Below are positions 19,150 to 27,642 of a stretch of DNA of 37,779 nucleotides, in pieces. The stretch's first letter is position 1. Each line of letters starts with the position of its first letter. This DNA is from Flavobacteriales bacterium (GTDB lineage Bacteria > Bacteroidota > Bacteroidia > Flavobacteriales_D > Sanyastnellaceae), in NCBI GenBank assembly GCA_020437755.1, contig JAGQVX010000022.1:1-37779 (forward strand). Reading direction: 5' to 3'. The position numbers and the translations under genes were made by a program. Under the pieces are notes generated by a model. The model was not told the origin of the DNA. It saw only the letters and a program-made list of their open reading frames with translations, and ran no database searches.

Positions 19150-21366
19150 TTACGAAAACACATCGCTGTCCACGCGATCAACAGTCAGAACTCCGTCAAC
19201 ACTTTTAAGCTTATCCACGAGTACACTCAAGTGATCGGTGTCGGTCACCAAAACGCGGACATCTCCTTCGAAAATGCCATCGTTCGACTCAAAACTCAAC
19301 CCCTTCATGTTCACGTTCATGTCTGACGAAATGATATTGGTGATATTGTGCACCAATCCCACATCGTCTATCCCCGTGAACTTGAGCTTCACTTCGAATT
19401 CTACAAGCTCCTTCGATGCCCATCGGGCCTTGATCACCCGGTAGGCGTAGTTGCTCATGAGCTCCGTGGCATTCGGACAATTTACGCGATGGATCTTAAT
19501 TCCGTCGTGAATGGTAATGAAGCCAAATACGTCATCTCCCGGTATCGGATTACAACACTTGGCCAGGGTAAAGTCAAACTCCTGTTTCTGATCGCCAATC
19601 AATAAAGTGTCCTTGCTATTGACTACAGGTGTTAAGGTTGGCTTCTCTTCTTCTTCTTCTTGTTGCTTTACAACTTTCGATTTTACCAGCTCCAGCCTTC
19701 CGTTTTGCACTTCAAAGGCCTTCATCTTCGACAAGTCAATCTTGCCTCGTGCAATCTTGTAGTACAAGTCTGTAGCCGAATCCACCTTAAAGAATCGCTC
19801 CAGCTCGGTGATGTTGATGGACAAGAAGTCCACCTTCATATTTCTGAATTTCCTTCGAAGGATCTCCTTTCCTTCGCTGGCAATCATTTTCTTCTCTTCC
19901 TTGAGCGCTGTCTTGATCTTTTGACGCGCCCGGGCCGTAACGGCAAAATTAAGCCAGTCCTCCTTCGGTGTCTGTTTCTTGGAAGTCAACACTTCCACCT
20001 GATCACCACTTTTCAACTCATGACTCAACGGAACCAGTTTATGGTTGACCTTGGCTCCAATGCACTGCGAACCCACCTGGCTGTGAATGTGAAATGCAAA
20101 ATCGAGTGAGGTTGAACCTTTTGGAAGTGTTTTTAAGTCACCGTTCGGGGTGAATACATAAATCTCCTCCGAAAACAAGTTCAACTTGAAGTTGTCAATG
20201 AAATCCAAAGCATTCTCGCTGTCGCTTTCCAACACTTCCCGAATCTGTGCCAGCCAGGAATCTAAATTAGACTCTACCGCTTCTCCTTCTTTGTACTTCC
20301 AGTGTGCGGCATAGCCCTTCTCCGCCAATTCGTCCATGCGTCGCGAGCGCACTTGAACCTCTACCCATTTGCCCGTAGGGCTCATTACTGTAGTATGCAA
20401 CGACTCATATCCATTCGCTTTGGGAATGCTGATCCAGTCGCGCAGTCGGTCGGGGTTGGGCTGATAGAAATCCGTGACAATAGAATAGACTTTCCAGGCT
20501 TGAGACTTTTCCTTTTCAAGCGGACTGTCATATATAATCCGGATCGCGAAGACGTCATATACATCCTCAAACGATACCTTTTTAACCTGCATCTTGTTCC
20601 AAATGGAAAAAACACTCTTTGTGCGCCCCTTGATCTCAAACTTGAACTTCTCTTTTTCCAATTCTCGTTTAATCGGCAACATAAACCGATTGATGAAGCG
20701 TGTACGGACAGCCGAAGTCTTCTGCAACTTGCTCACAATATCCTCGTACTGCACCGGCTCTTTGTACTTGAGCGAGAGGTCTTCCAGTTCCGTTTTAATG
20801 TTGTACAGCCCCAGTCGGTGCGCAAGCGGAGCGTACATAAACAAGGTTTCCGAGGCTATCTTTAACTGCTTCTCGCGTACCATGCTGTCAAGCGTACGCA
20901 TGTTGTGCAGACGGTCGGCAAGCTTGATCAAAATAACCCGAATATCGTCGGATAGCGTGAGGAGCATCTTTCGGAAATTCTCTGCCTGGGCCGACGTGGA
21001 ATGGTCAAAAACCCCCGAGATTTTGGTCAGTCCGTCAATAATCTGGCGCTCCTTCTTGCCGAATAAGGTCTCAATATCATCCAGCGTGACATACGTGTCT
21101 TCCACCGTGTCATGAAGCAACGCACATACAATACCGGTAGTGTCCAATCCAATTTCCTGAGCTACAATGCGAGCTACGGCTATCGGGTGGTAAATGTACG
21201 GTTCGCCCGATTTGCGACGCATATCCTTATGCGCCTCAAGGGCTACGTCAAATGCCTTCCTGATCTGTTTCTTTTCCGCCGCAGTGTGTGAGCGCGAACT
21301 TGAACGCAACAGACCGCGGTATCGCCGCAAAATCTCACGCTTTTCTGCCTCTAAATCTACCTTCAT
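19150..21366 (-). CDS. bifunctional (p)ppGpp synthetase/hydrolase (RelA/SpoT homologue)
   Basis: 738 aa, full-length long RSH. The HD hydrolase site is intact: H60 in YHP, H85-D86 in LLHDTVEDT, and D151 in LADRLHNMRT. The synthetase domain is present with KGRTKSVFSIWNKM, DVYDVFAIRII (D271), ANGYESLH (318-324), WVEVQVR with E336, and EKGYAAHWKYKEGE. A TGS domain follows (EIYVFTPNGDLKTLPKGSTSLDFAFHIH). The zinc-finger-like region carries AKCCNPIPGDDVFGFI. The C-terminal ACT domain is at about 660-735 (TGIDDVGLVHNITNIISSDMNVNMKGL). Both activities should be possible, so it sets ppGpp levels in starvation. It has its own promoter. The downstream genes fur, STAS and purA have another. Confidence 0.96.
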   Translation of the reverse strand: MKVDLEAEKREILRRYRGLLRSSSRSHTAAEKKQIRKAFDVALEAHKDMRRKSGEPYIYHPIAVARIVAQEIGLDTTGIVCALLHDTVEDTYVTLDDIETLFGKKERQIIDGLTKISGVFDHSTSAQAENFRKMLLTLSDDIRVILIKLADRLHNMRTLDSMVREKQLKIASETLFMYAPLAHRLGLYNIKTELEDLSLKYKEPVQYEDIVSKLQKTSAVRTRFINRFMLPIKRELEKEKFKFEIKGRTKSVFSIWNKMQVKKVSFEDVYDVFAIRIIYDSPLEKEKSQAWKVYSIVTDFYQPNPDRLRDWISIPKANGYESLHTTVMSPTGKWVEVQVRSRRMDELAEKGYAAHWKYKEGEAVESNLDSWLAQIREVLESDSENALDFIDNFKLNLFSEEIYVFTPNGDLKTLPKGSTSLDFAFHIHSQVGSQCIGAKVNHKLVPLSHELKSGDQVEVLTSKKQTPKEDWLNFAVTARARQKIKTALKEEKKMIASEGKEILRRKFRNMKVDFLSINITELERFFKVDSATDLYYKIARGKIDLSKMKAFEVQNGRLELVKSKVVKQQEEEEEKPTLTPVVNSKDTLLIGDQKQEFDFTLAKCCNPIPGDDVFGFITIHDGIKIHRVNCPNATELMSNYAYRVIKARWASKELVEFEVKLKFTGIDDVGLVHNITNIISSDMNVNMKGLSFESNDGIFEGDVRVLVTDTDHLSVLVDKLKSVDGVLTVDRVDSDVFS

Positions 21367-21389
21367 TGAATCCTATCCCATTGATTGAT

Positions 21390-21419
21390 CAAATGTAAAA
21401 TTTAGCGTGAAATCCCCAA
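21390..21419 (-). promoter_or_regulatory. relA/spoT promoter
   Basis: Minus strand TTG (21417-21419), a 19-base spacer, then TACATTTG (21390-21397), an exact Bacteroidetes-type promoter. The start codon at 21366 is 23 bases downstream. Confidence 0.75.
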
Positions 21420-21478
21420 GCAATTCATGAGTCGATTCGCAATTTGGGTGAATAAAGGTGTGGCACAAGGCCAAATGG

Positions 21479-22753
21479 CTAAACTCTCGCCGGCTCGATT
21501 TTCGACCGCACTTCGCCAAATCCCACGCGAACACCATCTTTCTCACTCCAGCCCCGCATGACTACGGTGTCTCCATCGTGCAAAAACTTGCGCTCACTGC
21601 CATCGTTGAGTACAACAGGCGTTTGACCGCGCCACGACAGCTCCATCATAGATCCAAAACTGTCTTTCGTAGGTCCACTGATTGTGCCCGATGCCATCAT
21701 GTCACCGGCATGAATATTACATCCATTTACCGTATGGTGTGCCAACTGTTGATTCATGTTCCAATACATGAACTTGTAATTGGACAAGCACACGCGCGAC
21801 TCATTACCTCCATTGGGTTGGATCAGCACTTCCAGATTGATATCCAGCCCCTTGTCTCCGCTAAATTGGAGGTAGGGCAATACTTCCGGCGATTGCTTCT
21901 CATTCGTGCAGCGGAAGGGTTCCAGCGCATCCAGGGTTACCACCCAAGGCGAAATAACGGAGTTGAAGTTCTTAGCCAAAAATGGCCCGAGTGGAACGTA
22001 TTCCCACTTTTGAATGTCGCGGGCCGACCAGTCATTGAAAATGACCATTCCGAATATGTAGTCATCTGCCTCCGATGTAGAGATACGCTCTCCAAGAGGC
22101 TTTCCTTCGAATGTGATGAAGGCCATTTCCAATTCAAAATCCAACAACTTACTCGGACCAAAAACAGGTGGTTCATCATCATTCGGACGCGTTTGCCCGC
22201 ATGGGCGAATGGTGGGCGTACCCGAAACAACAATCGATGATGCTCTTCCATGGTAAGCCACAGGAAGATGAAGCCAGTTGGGCATAAGCGCATTGTTCGG
22301 ATCACGCAACATCTTGCCAATGTTTGTGGCATGATCACGGCTTGAATAAAAATCGGTGTAGTCACCTACCTTCACAGGCATCAATAGTTCAACTTCGCTT
22401 TGCTTGTGCAATACTTGTTGAACATGATGTTCCTTGTCGCGCAAATACGGCACATCACTGCGAAGAAGCTTGCTGATCCGGTTGCGCAATTCTCGTGATC
22501 CCTTTTTTCCATGGCGCATAAGATCATTGAGCGTTGAGTTGTCAAAGTCAGCCTGCGAAAAGGGAAGGTTCTCCAAATACCCCAACACGTGCAATGTCTT
22601 CAAATCCAATACATGTTCCCCAATCGCTACACCTACTCTGGGGCTGCCACCGCTGGGTTTAAAAATGCCGAATGGCAAGTTTTGAATTGGAAAATCCGAA
22701 TCAGCGGGAACATCGATCCAGGAACGGAGGTTGGGATTATTGGCTTCAATCAT
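21479..22753 (-). CDS. fahA: fumarylacetoacetase
   Basis: Hydrolyses 4-fumarylacetoacetate to fumarate and acetoacetate, the last step of tyrosine/phenylalanine catabolism via homogentisate. 424 aa, full length with the FAH N-terminal domain. Residues known from mouse FAH align with a constant offset of eight: Ca ligands D134 (DYTDFYSSRD), E207 and E209 (FELEMAF) and D241 (NDWSARD), catalytic H141 (RDHATNIG) and K261 (LAKNFNS). Other family signatures are LPVAYHGRASSIVVSGTP and GTISGPTKDSFGSMMELSWRG. No hmgA or hpd lies adjacent, so the rest of the pathway is elsewhere. It has its own promoter and is divergent from the HTTM cassette. Confidence 0.97.
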   Translation of the reverse strand: MIEANNPNLRSWIDVPADSDFPIQNLPFGIFKPSGGSPRVGVAIGEHVLDLKTLHVLGYLENLPFSQADFDNSTLNDLMRHGKKGSRELRNRISKLLRSDVPYLRDKEHHVQQVLHKQSEVELLMPVKVGDYTDFYSSRDHATNIGKMLRDPNNALMPNWLHLPVAYHGRASSIVVSGTPTIRPCGQTRPNDDEPPVFGPSKLLDFELEMAFITFEGKPLGERISTSEADDYIFGMVIFNDWSARDIQKWEYVPLGPFLAKNFNSVISPWVVTLDALEPFRCTNEKQSPEVLPYLQFSGDKGLDINLEVLIQPNGGNESRVCLSNYKFMYWNMNQQLAHHTVNGCNIHAGDMMASGTISGPTKDSFGSMMELSWRGQTPVVLNDGSERKFLHDGDTVVMRGWSEKDGVRVGFGEVRSKIEPARV

Positions 22754-22769
22754 CGTAATGCGTTTTCAG

Positions 22770-22801
22770 CAAAAATAACCATCACAACAACCCCCACACA
22801 A
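22770..22801 (-). promoter_or_regulatory. fahA promoter
   Basis: Minus strand TTG (22799-22801), a 21-base spacer, then TATTTTTG (22770-22777), an exact TAnnTTTG, 16 bases before ATG 22753. Confidence 0.6.
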
Positions 22802-22863
22802 CCCTGAGCCGTGTTTTTCGACGAGATTCACTTCGGGGAAACATGAGAATGGTCAGAATCAAA

Positions 22864-22876
22864 CATTTGGCGAATG
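22864..22876 (+). repeat. dispersed palindrome, subfamily B copy 2 (intergenic)
   Basis: CATTTGGCGAATG, extended AAACATTTGGCGAATGCCTG. It lies between the divergent fahA and DUF5819-like genes. A one-mismatch relative (minus strand, 10848-10860) shares its flanks almost exactly. Confidence 0.65.
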
Positions 22877-22893
22877 CCTGCTTCTCTTAATGA

Positions 22894-22901
22894 TAAAATT
22901 G
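22894..22901 (+). promoter_or_regulatory. possible TAnnTTTG-like box for the DUF5819-HTTM cassette
   Basis: TAAAATTG, one mismatch from TAnnTTTG. The only TTTG upstream (22866-22869) is 24 bases away and lies inside the palindrome at 22864-22876, so if this is the promoter the palindrome would overlap its upstream box. Confidence 0.3.
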
Positions 22902-22989
22902 TTTTTCCTTTGAACACACGGGTTGCAGACAACCACTTGACTACAATCATGCGGCCATGCGCCTCGTGGTAAAGAAGCTTTATCGAAAC

Positions 22990-23580
22990 ATGAACCACCG
23001 TAATACCAAATCGCTCACTGTTGCCGCTTTGGCCGTGCTGTTGCTCCATTTCGGATTTACGGCTTTGCACACCATGCCCGGATTGCCTGCCCCGGCCTTT
23101 GTGAAAAGTTGGTCGCGTGCGTACATGACTCCCATGTTTCACCAAGGCTGGATGCTTTTCGCCCCGGATGTCAAGACCTTCAATGCACAGCTCCATTACC
23201 GTGTGCCGGAAAATGGACAGTGGTCGGAATGGAAGACTACCGATGACCTTCACCCGGTAACCGATCATCGGAGGCTCTTTTACGTGTCGCGAAAAGTGGC
23301 CTTGAAGCTGGTCAATACCATGAACAGCAAAGAGTATGGGGTGTATTATGTGAATGACCAACCTCAATTCGACAAGGTGATGCGCACCGCCGATTATCAG
23401 CGTGCCTTATACATGGCTTACAAAGAACATGAATGGCTCACGTCACAGCGGGCCGACAGTCTGCAATTGCGTCTCGATGTGCGCTTTATTCCCGATCCGC
23501 AAACAGGCGAGTCGGAGTATGATGATTTGACATTTACATTTCCCGTTGAAGCAATACATGATTATCGAAACGCTCAATAA
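22990..23580 (+). CDS. DUF5819-like membrane-anchored protein, partner of HTTM
   Basis: 196 aa from ATG 22990. An ATG at 22957 would add 11 basic residues and cannot be excluded. One N-terminal hydrophobic segment (SLTVAALAVLLLHFGFTALHTMPG) acts as signal anchor. Next comes the signature MFHQGWMLFAPDVKTFN, close to the F-x-Q-x-W-x-x-FAP pattern of DUF5819-type proteins often found beside HTTM genes. The outer part is a compact alpha/beta domain without cysteines (VPENGQWSEWKTTDDLHPVTDHRR). The stop at 23580 lies inside the next gene, so the two are translationally coupled. Function is unknown. The pairing suggests it is a partner or substrate presenter of the membrane enzyme. The family call is from motif memory, not a search. 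Confidence 0.7.
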   Translation: MNHRNTKSLTVAALAVLLLHFGFTALHTMPGLPAPAFVKSWSRAYMTPMFHQGWMLFAPDVKTFNAQLHYRVPENGQWSEWKTTDDLHPVTDHRRLFYVSRKVALKLVNTMNSKEYGVYYVNDQPQFDKVMRTADYQRALYMAYKEHEWLTSQRADSLQLRLDVRFIPDPQTGESEYDDLTFTFPVEAIHDYRNAQ

Positions 23581-24436
23581 ATGGATGACCGCACTCGGTG
23601 AAGGGATGCTGAAACCTCGTGCCTTTTGGGTGTTTGAGCGCCTTGTGTATGCATGGTTTTTTGTCAATGGATTGGCATATCTGGGCAGTCGCCAAATATT
23701 TTGGGGGGCAGAATCGGTTTTCATGATTCCCAACTATTCACAGGGGCTCATCAATAACCTGTTCTATGCCCTGATCTATAACCGGGGGATTGACGATTGG
23801 GTGTACTTCCTCCATGTAGGCGGTGCCTTTTTGGCCCTCCTTGGACTGGGTAGAGCGCTCAGCAAAGTGGTAGTTTGGATCACGGCTCTCATGCTTTACT
23901 ATGCCGCGTGGTCTTTGTTCAACAGCGGATTTCTTCTGGTGTGTCTATTTTCTTTCTATTTGATCTTTGCACGTCCGGTGACCCGAAAACCTTATATGAT
24001 TGTGCTCTCCAATGTTGCCATGATTGCCTGCATGCTCCAACTTTTACTGGTGTATGCCGAGTCGGCAGCCTATAAGATGTCGGGTTCCATGTGGTGGGAA
24101 GGAACGGCCTTCTATTATGCCATCAATCTGGAACAGTTCTCCAGCGAGTCCACAAGGGCGTTTTTCAATGATCATAAGGGGCTCATGACCATGCTCACCT
24201 ATTTGGGACTGGGGTATCAAGTGGCGTTTCCGGTATTGGTATGGATCCGGAAAATCAAATGGGTGTGGCTTGCCCTGGGCGTTGCGTTTCACGGCTTCAT
24301 AGCCTTTTGGATGGGATTGCCTGATTTTGGGATGGCCATGGTTTTGGCATACACCCTCTTCATTGATGAATCAGTGTGGCAGCAACTGTTCCTCCGTATT
24401 GGTTGGGAACAGCGATTTCTGAAATTAGGGGCTTAA
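23558..24436 (+). CDS. HTTM / vitamin K-dependent gamma-carboxylase-like membrane protein
   Basis: 292 aa from ATG 23558, overlapping the upstream gene by 23 bp. An in-frame ATG at 23585 is the alternative. Six or more membrane segments are visible (FERLVYAWFFVNGLAYL, YFLHVGGAFLALLGLG, VVVWITALMLYYAAWSLF, LLVCLFSFYLIFA, VLSNVAMIACMLQLLLVYAESAAYK, WVWLALGVAFHGFIAFWMGL). The order W-S-L-F-N-S-G, then AESAAYKMSGSMWWEGTAFYYAINLEQF, then FHGFIAFWMGLPDFGMAM fits the HTTM family, which is homologous to the membrane part of vitamin K-dependent gamma-carboxylase. Whether bacterial members carboxylate glutamate is not established. The TAA stop overlaps the moxR TAA on the other strand (24433-24436). 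Confidence 0.82.
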   Translation: MIIETLNKWMTALGEGMLKPRAFWVFERLVYAWFFVNGLAYLGSRQIFWGAESVFMIPNYSQGLINNLFYALIYNRGIDDWVYFLHVGGAFLALLGLGRALSKVVVWITALMLYYAAWSLFNSGFLLVCLFSFYLIFARPVTRKPYMIVLSNVAMIACMLQLLLVYAESAAYKMSGSMWWEGTAFYYAINLEQFSSESTRAFFNDHKGLMTMLTYLGLGYQVAFPVLVWIRKIKWVWLALGVAFHGFIAFWMGLPDFGMAMVLAYTLFIDESVWQQLFLRIGWEQRFLKLGA

Positions 24437-25401
24437 AGCAATTCCTCAACAATGCGCTCAATCGAGTAGCCTTCTGCTTCAGCCTTGTAGTTGCGAACAA
24501 TACGATGGCGGAGAATAGGCAGTGCCACGGCTTTTACATCCTCAATGTCGGGGCTGTATTTTCCGTTCAAAGCAGCATTCACTTTTGCGCCAATAACAAG
24601 GAACTGCGATGCACGCGGACCCGCTCCCCACGACAGGAAGTCGTTAACCATAGCCGGCGCATGCTCGCCACCCGGACGGGTTTTGGCAGTCAGTTTAACA
24701 GCGTATTCCACAACATTGTCTGAAACCGGAATTCGTCGGATCAATTGCTGGAAATAAGCAATCTCTTCGCTCGAAATTACCGAGTTCACATCTGCACGAT
24801 GATCCCCGGTGGTTTGTTTCACAATAGCGAGCTCTTCCTGGAAAGTAGGGTAGTCCACCCATATATTGAACATAAAACGGTCAAGCTGAGCTTCGGGCAA
24901 TGGATAGGTACCTTCCTGCTCAATAGGGTTTTGCGTAGCCAATACGAAAAATGGCTGTGGCAACTTGTAGTTATGTCCGGCTGCAGTTACTGAGCGTTCC
25001 TGCATCGCTTCCAGCAGGGCCGACTGCGTTTTAGGAGGCGTACGGTTGATCTCATCGGCCAGGATGATGTTGGCAAACAAGGGACCTTTGACAAACTTGA
25101 AATTCCTGTTCTCATCGAGGATCTCCGAACCGATAATATCCGAAGGCATCAAATCGGGGGTGAACTGGATACGAGCAAACGACAAACCAAGGGCATCTGA
25201 GATGGTATTCACCAAAAGGGTTTTTGCCAATCCGGGAACACCAACCAACAGACAGTGGCCATTTCCAAAAATCGAAATGAGCACGTCGCGGATAACACTT
25301 TCCTGTCCCACGATCACTTTTCCGATCTCCTGCTGCAGTGTTTTGTACTTCGATCGTAAGTCGTCGATTGCTGCGGCGTCGTTTGTATAGTTTGCTGACA
25401 T
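24433..25401 (-). CDS. MoxR-family AAA+ ATPase
   Basis: 322 aa. Walker A is GVPGLAKT (54-61), Walker B IILADEIN (112-119), then the sensor region RTPPKTQSALLEAMQERSVT, ATQNPIEQEGTYPLPEAQLDRF and a C-terminal lid (RPGGEHAPAMVNDFLSWGAGPRASQFL). MoxR ATPases act as chaperones that mature or regulate partner complexes, often with von Willebrand A proteins. Here no VWA or DUF58 gene is adjacent. It is the last gene of the parvulin operon, 39 bp after the SurA-like gene, and meets the HTTM gene tail to tail with overlapping stops. TAACTTCG at 25422-25429 is a weak promoter-like sequence in that gap. Confidence 0.93.
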   Translation of the reverse strand: MSANYTNDAAAIDDLRSKYKTLQQEIGKVIVGQESVIRDVLISIFGNGHCLLVGVPGLAKTLLVNTISDALGLSFARIQFTPDLMPSDIIGSEILDENRNFKFVKGPLFANIILADEINRTPPKTQSALLEAMQERSVTAAGHNYKLPQPFFVLATQNPIEQEGTYPLPEAQLDRFMFNIWVDYPTFQEELAIVKQTTGDHRADVNSVISSEEIAYFQQLIRRIPVSDNVVEYAVKLTAKTRPGGEHAPAMVNDFLSWGAGPRASQFLVIGAKVNAALNGKYSPDIEDVKAVALPILRHRIVRNYKAEAEGYSIERIVEELL

Positions 25402-25440
25402 GTATTCTAGTTTTCGTTTGGCGAAGTTAGCACTTACACC

Positions 25441-26799
25441 TTAATTCCCGGCTCCGGCGTTTTGAGTGATCCAATCAGAATCGAAATCGCAGCCGTGATA
25501 ATCTTCGTCCACTCTAACGTAGGTTTTGGCCAGTTGTTTCGTTACCCACTTTTCCAGGGCTTTCTGACGATTAATGGCCTCTACTTGATTCTGAAAAATC
25601 AGATAATCTTCTTTCAAATTAGCCTTGTGCGCAGGAATTCGTTTGTTCAACCGGTAAATGGCCCACGCCTTGAAACCTTCTTGCGTATCCACAAGCGCCG
25701 GATCCGAAATCTGACCGGGCTCCATTTTGTCAATCATAAAGAATATGGCCGGATTGAGATCTCCAGATTCGAACTGCATCGTTCCGGTTGCCGGATTAAT
25801 TACGCGGCCTTCCTGATTTTTTGTGTTCTCATCGGTCGAGTAGCGCATGGCAGCCTTAATGAACGTAATGGAGTCGTTGCGAATCGCAGTTGCCACCGAA
25901 TCGATCATGAACTGCGCGCGGTTGTAATCATCTACACTTACTTCCGGACTCATAAGGATATGACAGGCTTCATAATAATCTCCGCGCTTCTCCTTCACAT
26001 ACACAAAGTGGTAACCATACACCGTTTCGAAGATTTCGGAATATCCTCCTTCGGCAGTGTTAAAAACGGCGGCCTCGTATTCAGGCACGAACTGCCCACG
26101 AGGTTGCATTGGATAGCACCCTCCCTTGTTTTTCGAACCGGGATCTTCCGACCATTTTGCCGCTTCGATCGTCATGAACGACTTACCTGTTTCAATACGT
26201 GTCTTGATGGAGTCCAGTTTGGCTCTGCATTCTTCCTTGGCTTCCGGGCGTACTTGTGGTGAAATAAGCAATTGGCTGTATTCAATCTGCTCATTGATCA
26301 ACGGAAGGCTGTCTTTGGGCAAGCCATCGTAGAACTCCTTTACCTCGGCAGGCGTAACTTTTACACCACTAAATAGTTGTTGCTGAGCCTTTTGGGCGAG
26401 GAGTTGCTCACGAATAGGGTCGTTGAACTGTTCTTTCCATTCCGAAACACTTCGCCCATAGAACTTTTCAAACTCTTCCTGGCTCCCCATCATGCCGATA
26501 TAATAGTTCAATCGGCGTTCAATTTCGGCTTGAACTTCGTTGTCATACACCTCAATCGAATCAATTCGGGCCTGGTTGATCAGCAATTTTTGAAAAAGCA
26601 GCTCTTCCAATATGGCACACTTGAAATCGTCATCAGGTTTGCGATTATCGTTGTATTGCAAGGCCTGAAATTCTACTTCTGATTTCAGAATGATTTCATT
26701 GCCTACTACGGCTACTACTTTGTCTATGAGGTCTCCTTCCTGGGCATTCGCCAAATGGGTAATGAGCAGGAAAAACAGAAGTACTGCCTTGTTTGTCAT
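25441..26799 (-). CDS. SurA-like periplasmic chaperone / peptidyl-prolyl isomerase
   Basis: 452 aa. Signal peptide MTNKAVLLFFLLITHLANAQ (1-20). The SurA N-terminal chaperone region is at about 23-160 (IDKVVAVVGNEIILKSEVE, EELLFQKLLINQARID). A parvulin domain follows at about 171-275 (EQIEYSQLLIS, WSEDPGSKNKGGCYPMQPRGQFVPEYEAAVF, ETVYGYHFVYV), then a second, more diverged one at about 280-385 (YEACHILMSPEV, RYSTDENTKNQEGRVINPATG). It folds outer-membrane proteins. It starts in an ATGA overlap with the upstream lipoprotein gene. A palindrome of subfamily B (26745-26757) lies within the signal-peptide codons. Confidence 0.9.
   Translation of the reverse strand: MTNKAVLLFFLLITHLANAQEGDLIDKVVAVVGNEIILKSEVEFQALQYNDNRKPDDDFKCAILEELLFQKLLINQARIDSIEVYDNEVQAEIERRLNYYIGMMGSQEEFEKFYGRSVSEWKEQFNDPIREQLLAQKAQQQLFSGVKVTPAEVKEFYDGLPKDSLPLINEQIEYSQLLISPQVRPEAKEECRAKLDSIKTRIETGKSFMTIEAAKWSEDPGSKNKGGCYPMQPRGQFVPEYEAAVFNTAEGGYSEIFETVYGYHFVYVKEKRGDYYEACHILMSPEVSVDDYNRAQFMIDSVATAIRNDSITFIKAAMRYSTDENTKNQEGRVINPATGTMQFESGDLNPAIFFMIDKMEPGQISDPALVDTQEGFKAWAIYRLNKRIPAHKANLKEDYLIFQNQVEAINRQKALEKWVTKQLAKTYVRVDEDYHGCDFDSDWITQNAGAGN
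26745..26757 (-). repeat. dispersed palindrome, subfamily B copy 3 (inside surA-like signal peptide)
   Basis: Minus strand CATTTGGCGAATG, extended CATTTGGCGAATGCCCAG, encoding H-L-A-N-A-Q at the end of the signal peptide. It is 18 bases identical to 5526-5543 although the reading frame and protein differ. Confidence 0.6.
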
Positions 26800-27641
26800 A
26801 GCTGGTTGATGTGAATCTGTTTTTTATTCAATGCCTGCTCAAATAAGTCTTCGCGCATTCTCTGGAGCAGTTCACGTTTTCGTTGATTCAGGATAATATT
26901 TTTGATATTTCCTTCCTGCAAACTCAATGGTGAAACGTTGTCCTTCAGTTCGAAGTCAATTATTTTCAGGAAAAATAACTTGTTATCCCTTTCAAAGGAC
27001 AGGCTTTTGTTTTTTTTAAGAAAGCTCACCGGATTGTAAACTTCAACCGGTACTTGTTGCAGGAGTTCATCCAAGTACCACCACTTCTCCTCATTGATGA
27101 ATAAGTATGCTCCGGCCTCTACACACCAGGTTTCCAATTCCACGATGTCTTCCGGGTCTTCGGAGAAAATCAGTTTTTCAAACTCAGGAGTGACAGGCGT
27201 CAGGCTGTCAAGCACACAAAAGCGCACGCGAAGAATGTAATCCTTCAAAGCGAAATTGTCCAGATTTTGCTCATAGTACGCCTGAATCTCAACATCGGAA
27301 ATAGACGTATCCAACTTCTGCATGATGAGTTTGTTCTCAAACGCATAAGTGAGCAATGATTTTCTGTAGTTGTCGAGCTGTTCCTGGAAATCTTTCTGAT
27401 CTTCGGTGAGGTTGGCTTCCGCGTAGTTCAATACAACCTGTTCCTTCAACCACAAATTAATGTAGCGGTCGGCAAGAAGCGTACTGTCCTCAGGAGAACT
27501 GGAATCGGGCACCACGTCGCATACTTCACGCAGCGTAAGGTACTTGTCGTAGGCGGTTGCTACAACAGGTTCGGTAACCGTTTCTTGTTCACAGCCAACA
27601 AGAAATAGAGAAAGAACTACGAAACATCGTAAACGGGTCAT
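26796..27641 (-). CDS. lipoprotein of the SurA/PpiD type with degenerate isomerase domain
   Basis: 281 aa. The N-terminus MTRLRCFVVLSLFLVGCEQ has a lipobox LVGC with lipidated C17. The next region resembles the SurA/PpiD N-terminal helical chaperone domain (DRYINLWLKEQVVLNYAE, YAFENKLIMQKLDTSISDVEIQAYYEQNLDNFALKDYILRVRF). The following segment sits where a parvulin domain would be but lacks the usual HI-L and GG-LG/FG signatures (AGAYLFINEEKWWYLDELLQQ). I infer a membrane-anchored chaperone without isomerase activity. It starts one base after the stop of the upstream PpiC gene and overlaps the SurA-like gene by four bases, so the three are one translation unit. Confidence 0.82.
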   Translation of the reverse strand: MTRLRCFVVLSLFLVGCEQETVTEPVVATAYDKYLTLREVCDVVPDSSSPEDSTLLADRYINLWLKEQVVLNYAEANLTEDQKDFQEQLDNYRKSLLTYAFENKLIMQKLDTSISDVEIQAYYEQNLDNFALKDYILRVRFCVLDSLTPVTPEFEKLIFSEDPEDIVELETWCVEAGAYLFINEEKWWYLDELLQQVPVEVYNPVSFLKKNKSLSFERDNKLFFLKIIDFELKDNVSPLSLQEGNIKNIILNQRKRELLQRMREDLFEQALNKKQIHINQL

Positions 27642-27642
27642 C

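Noticed and set aside
21458..22240. 260-residue open frame on the plus strand
   Set aside because: Antisense to fahA, whose catalytic residues are all intact. No domain, signal or promoter character.
25462..26262. 266-residue open frame on the plus strand
   Set aside because: Antisense to the SurA-like gene. Composition is that of a shadow frame.
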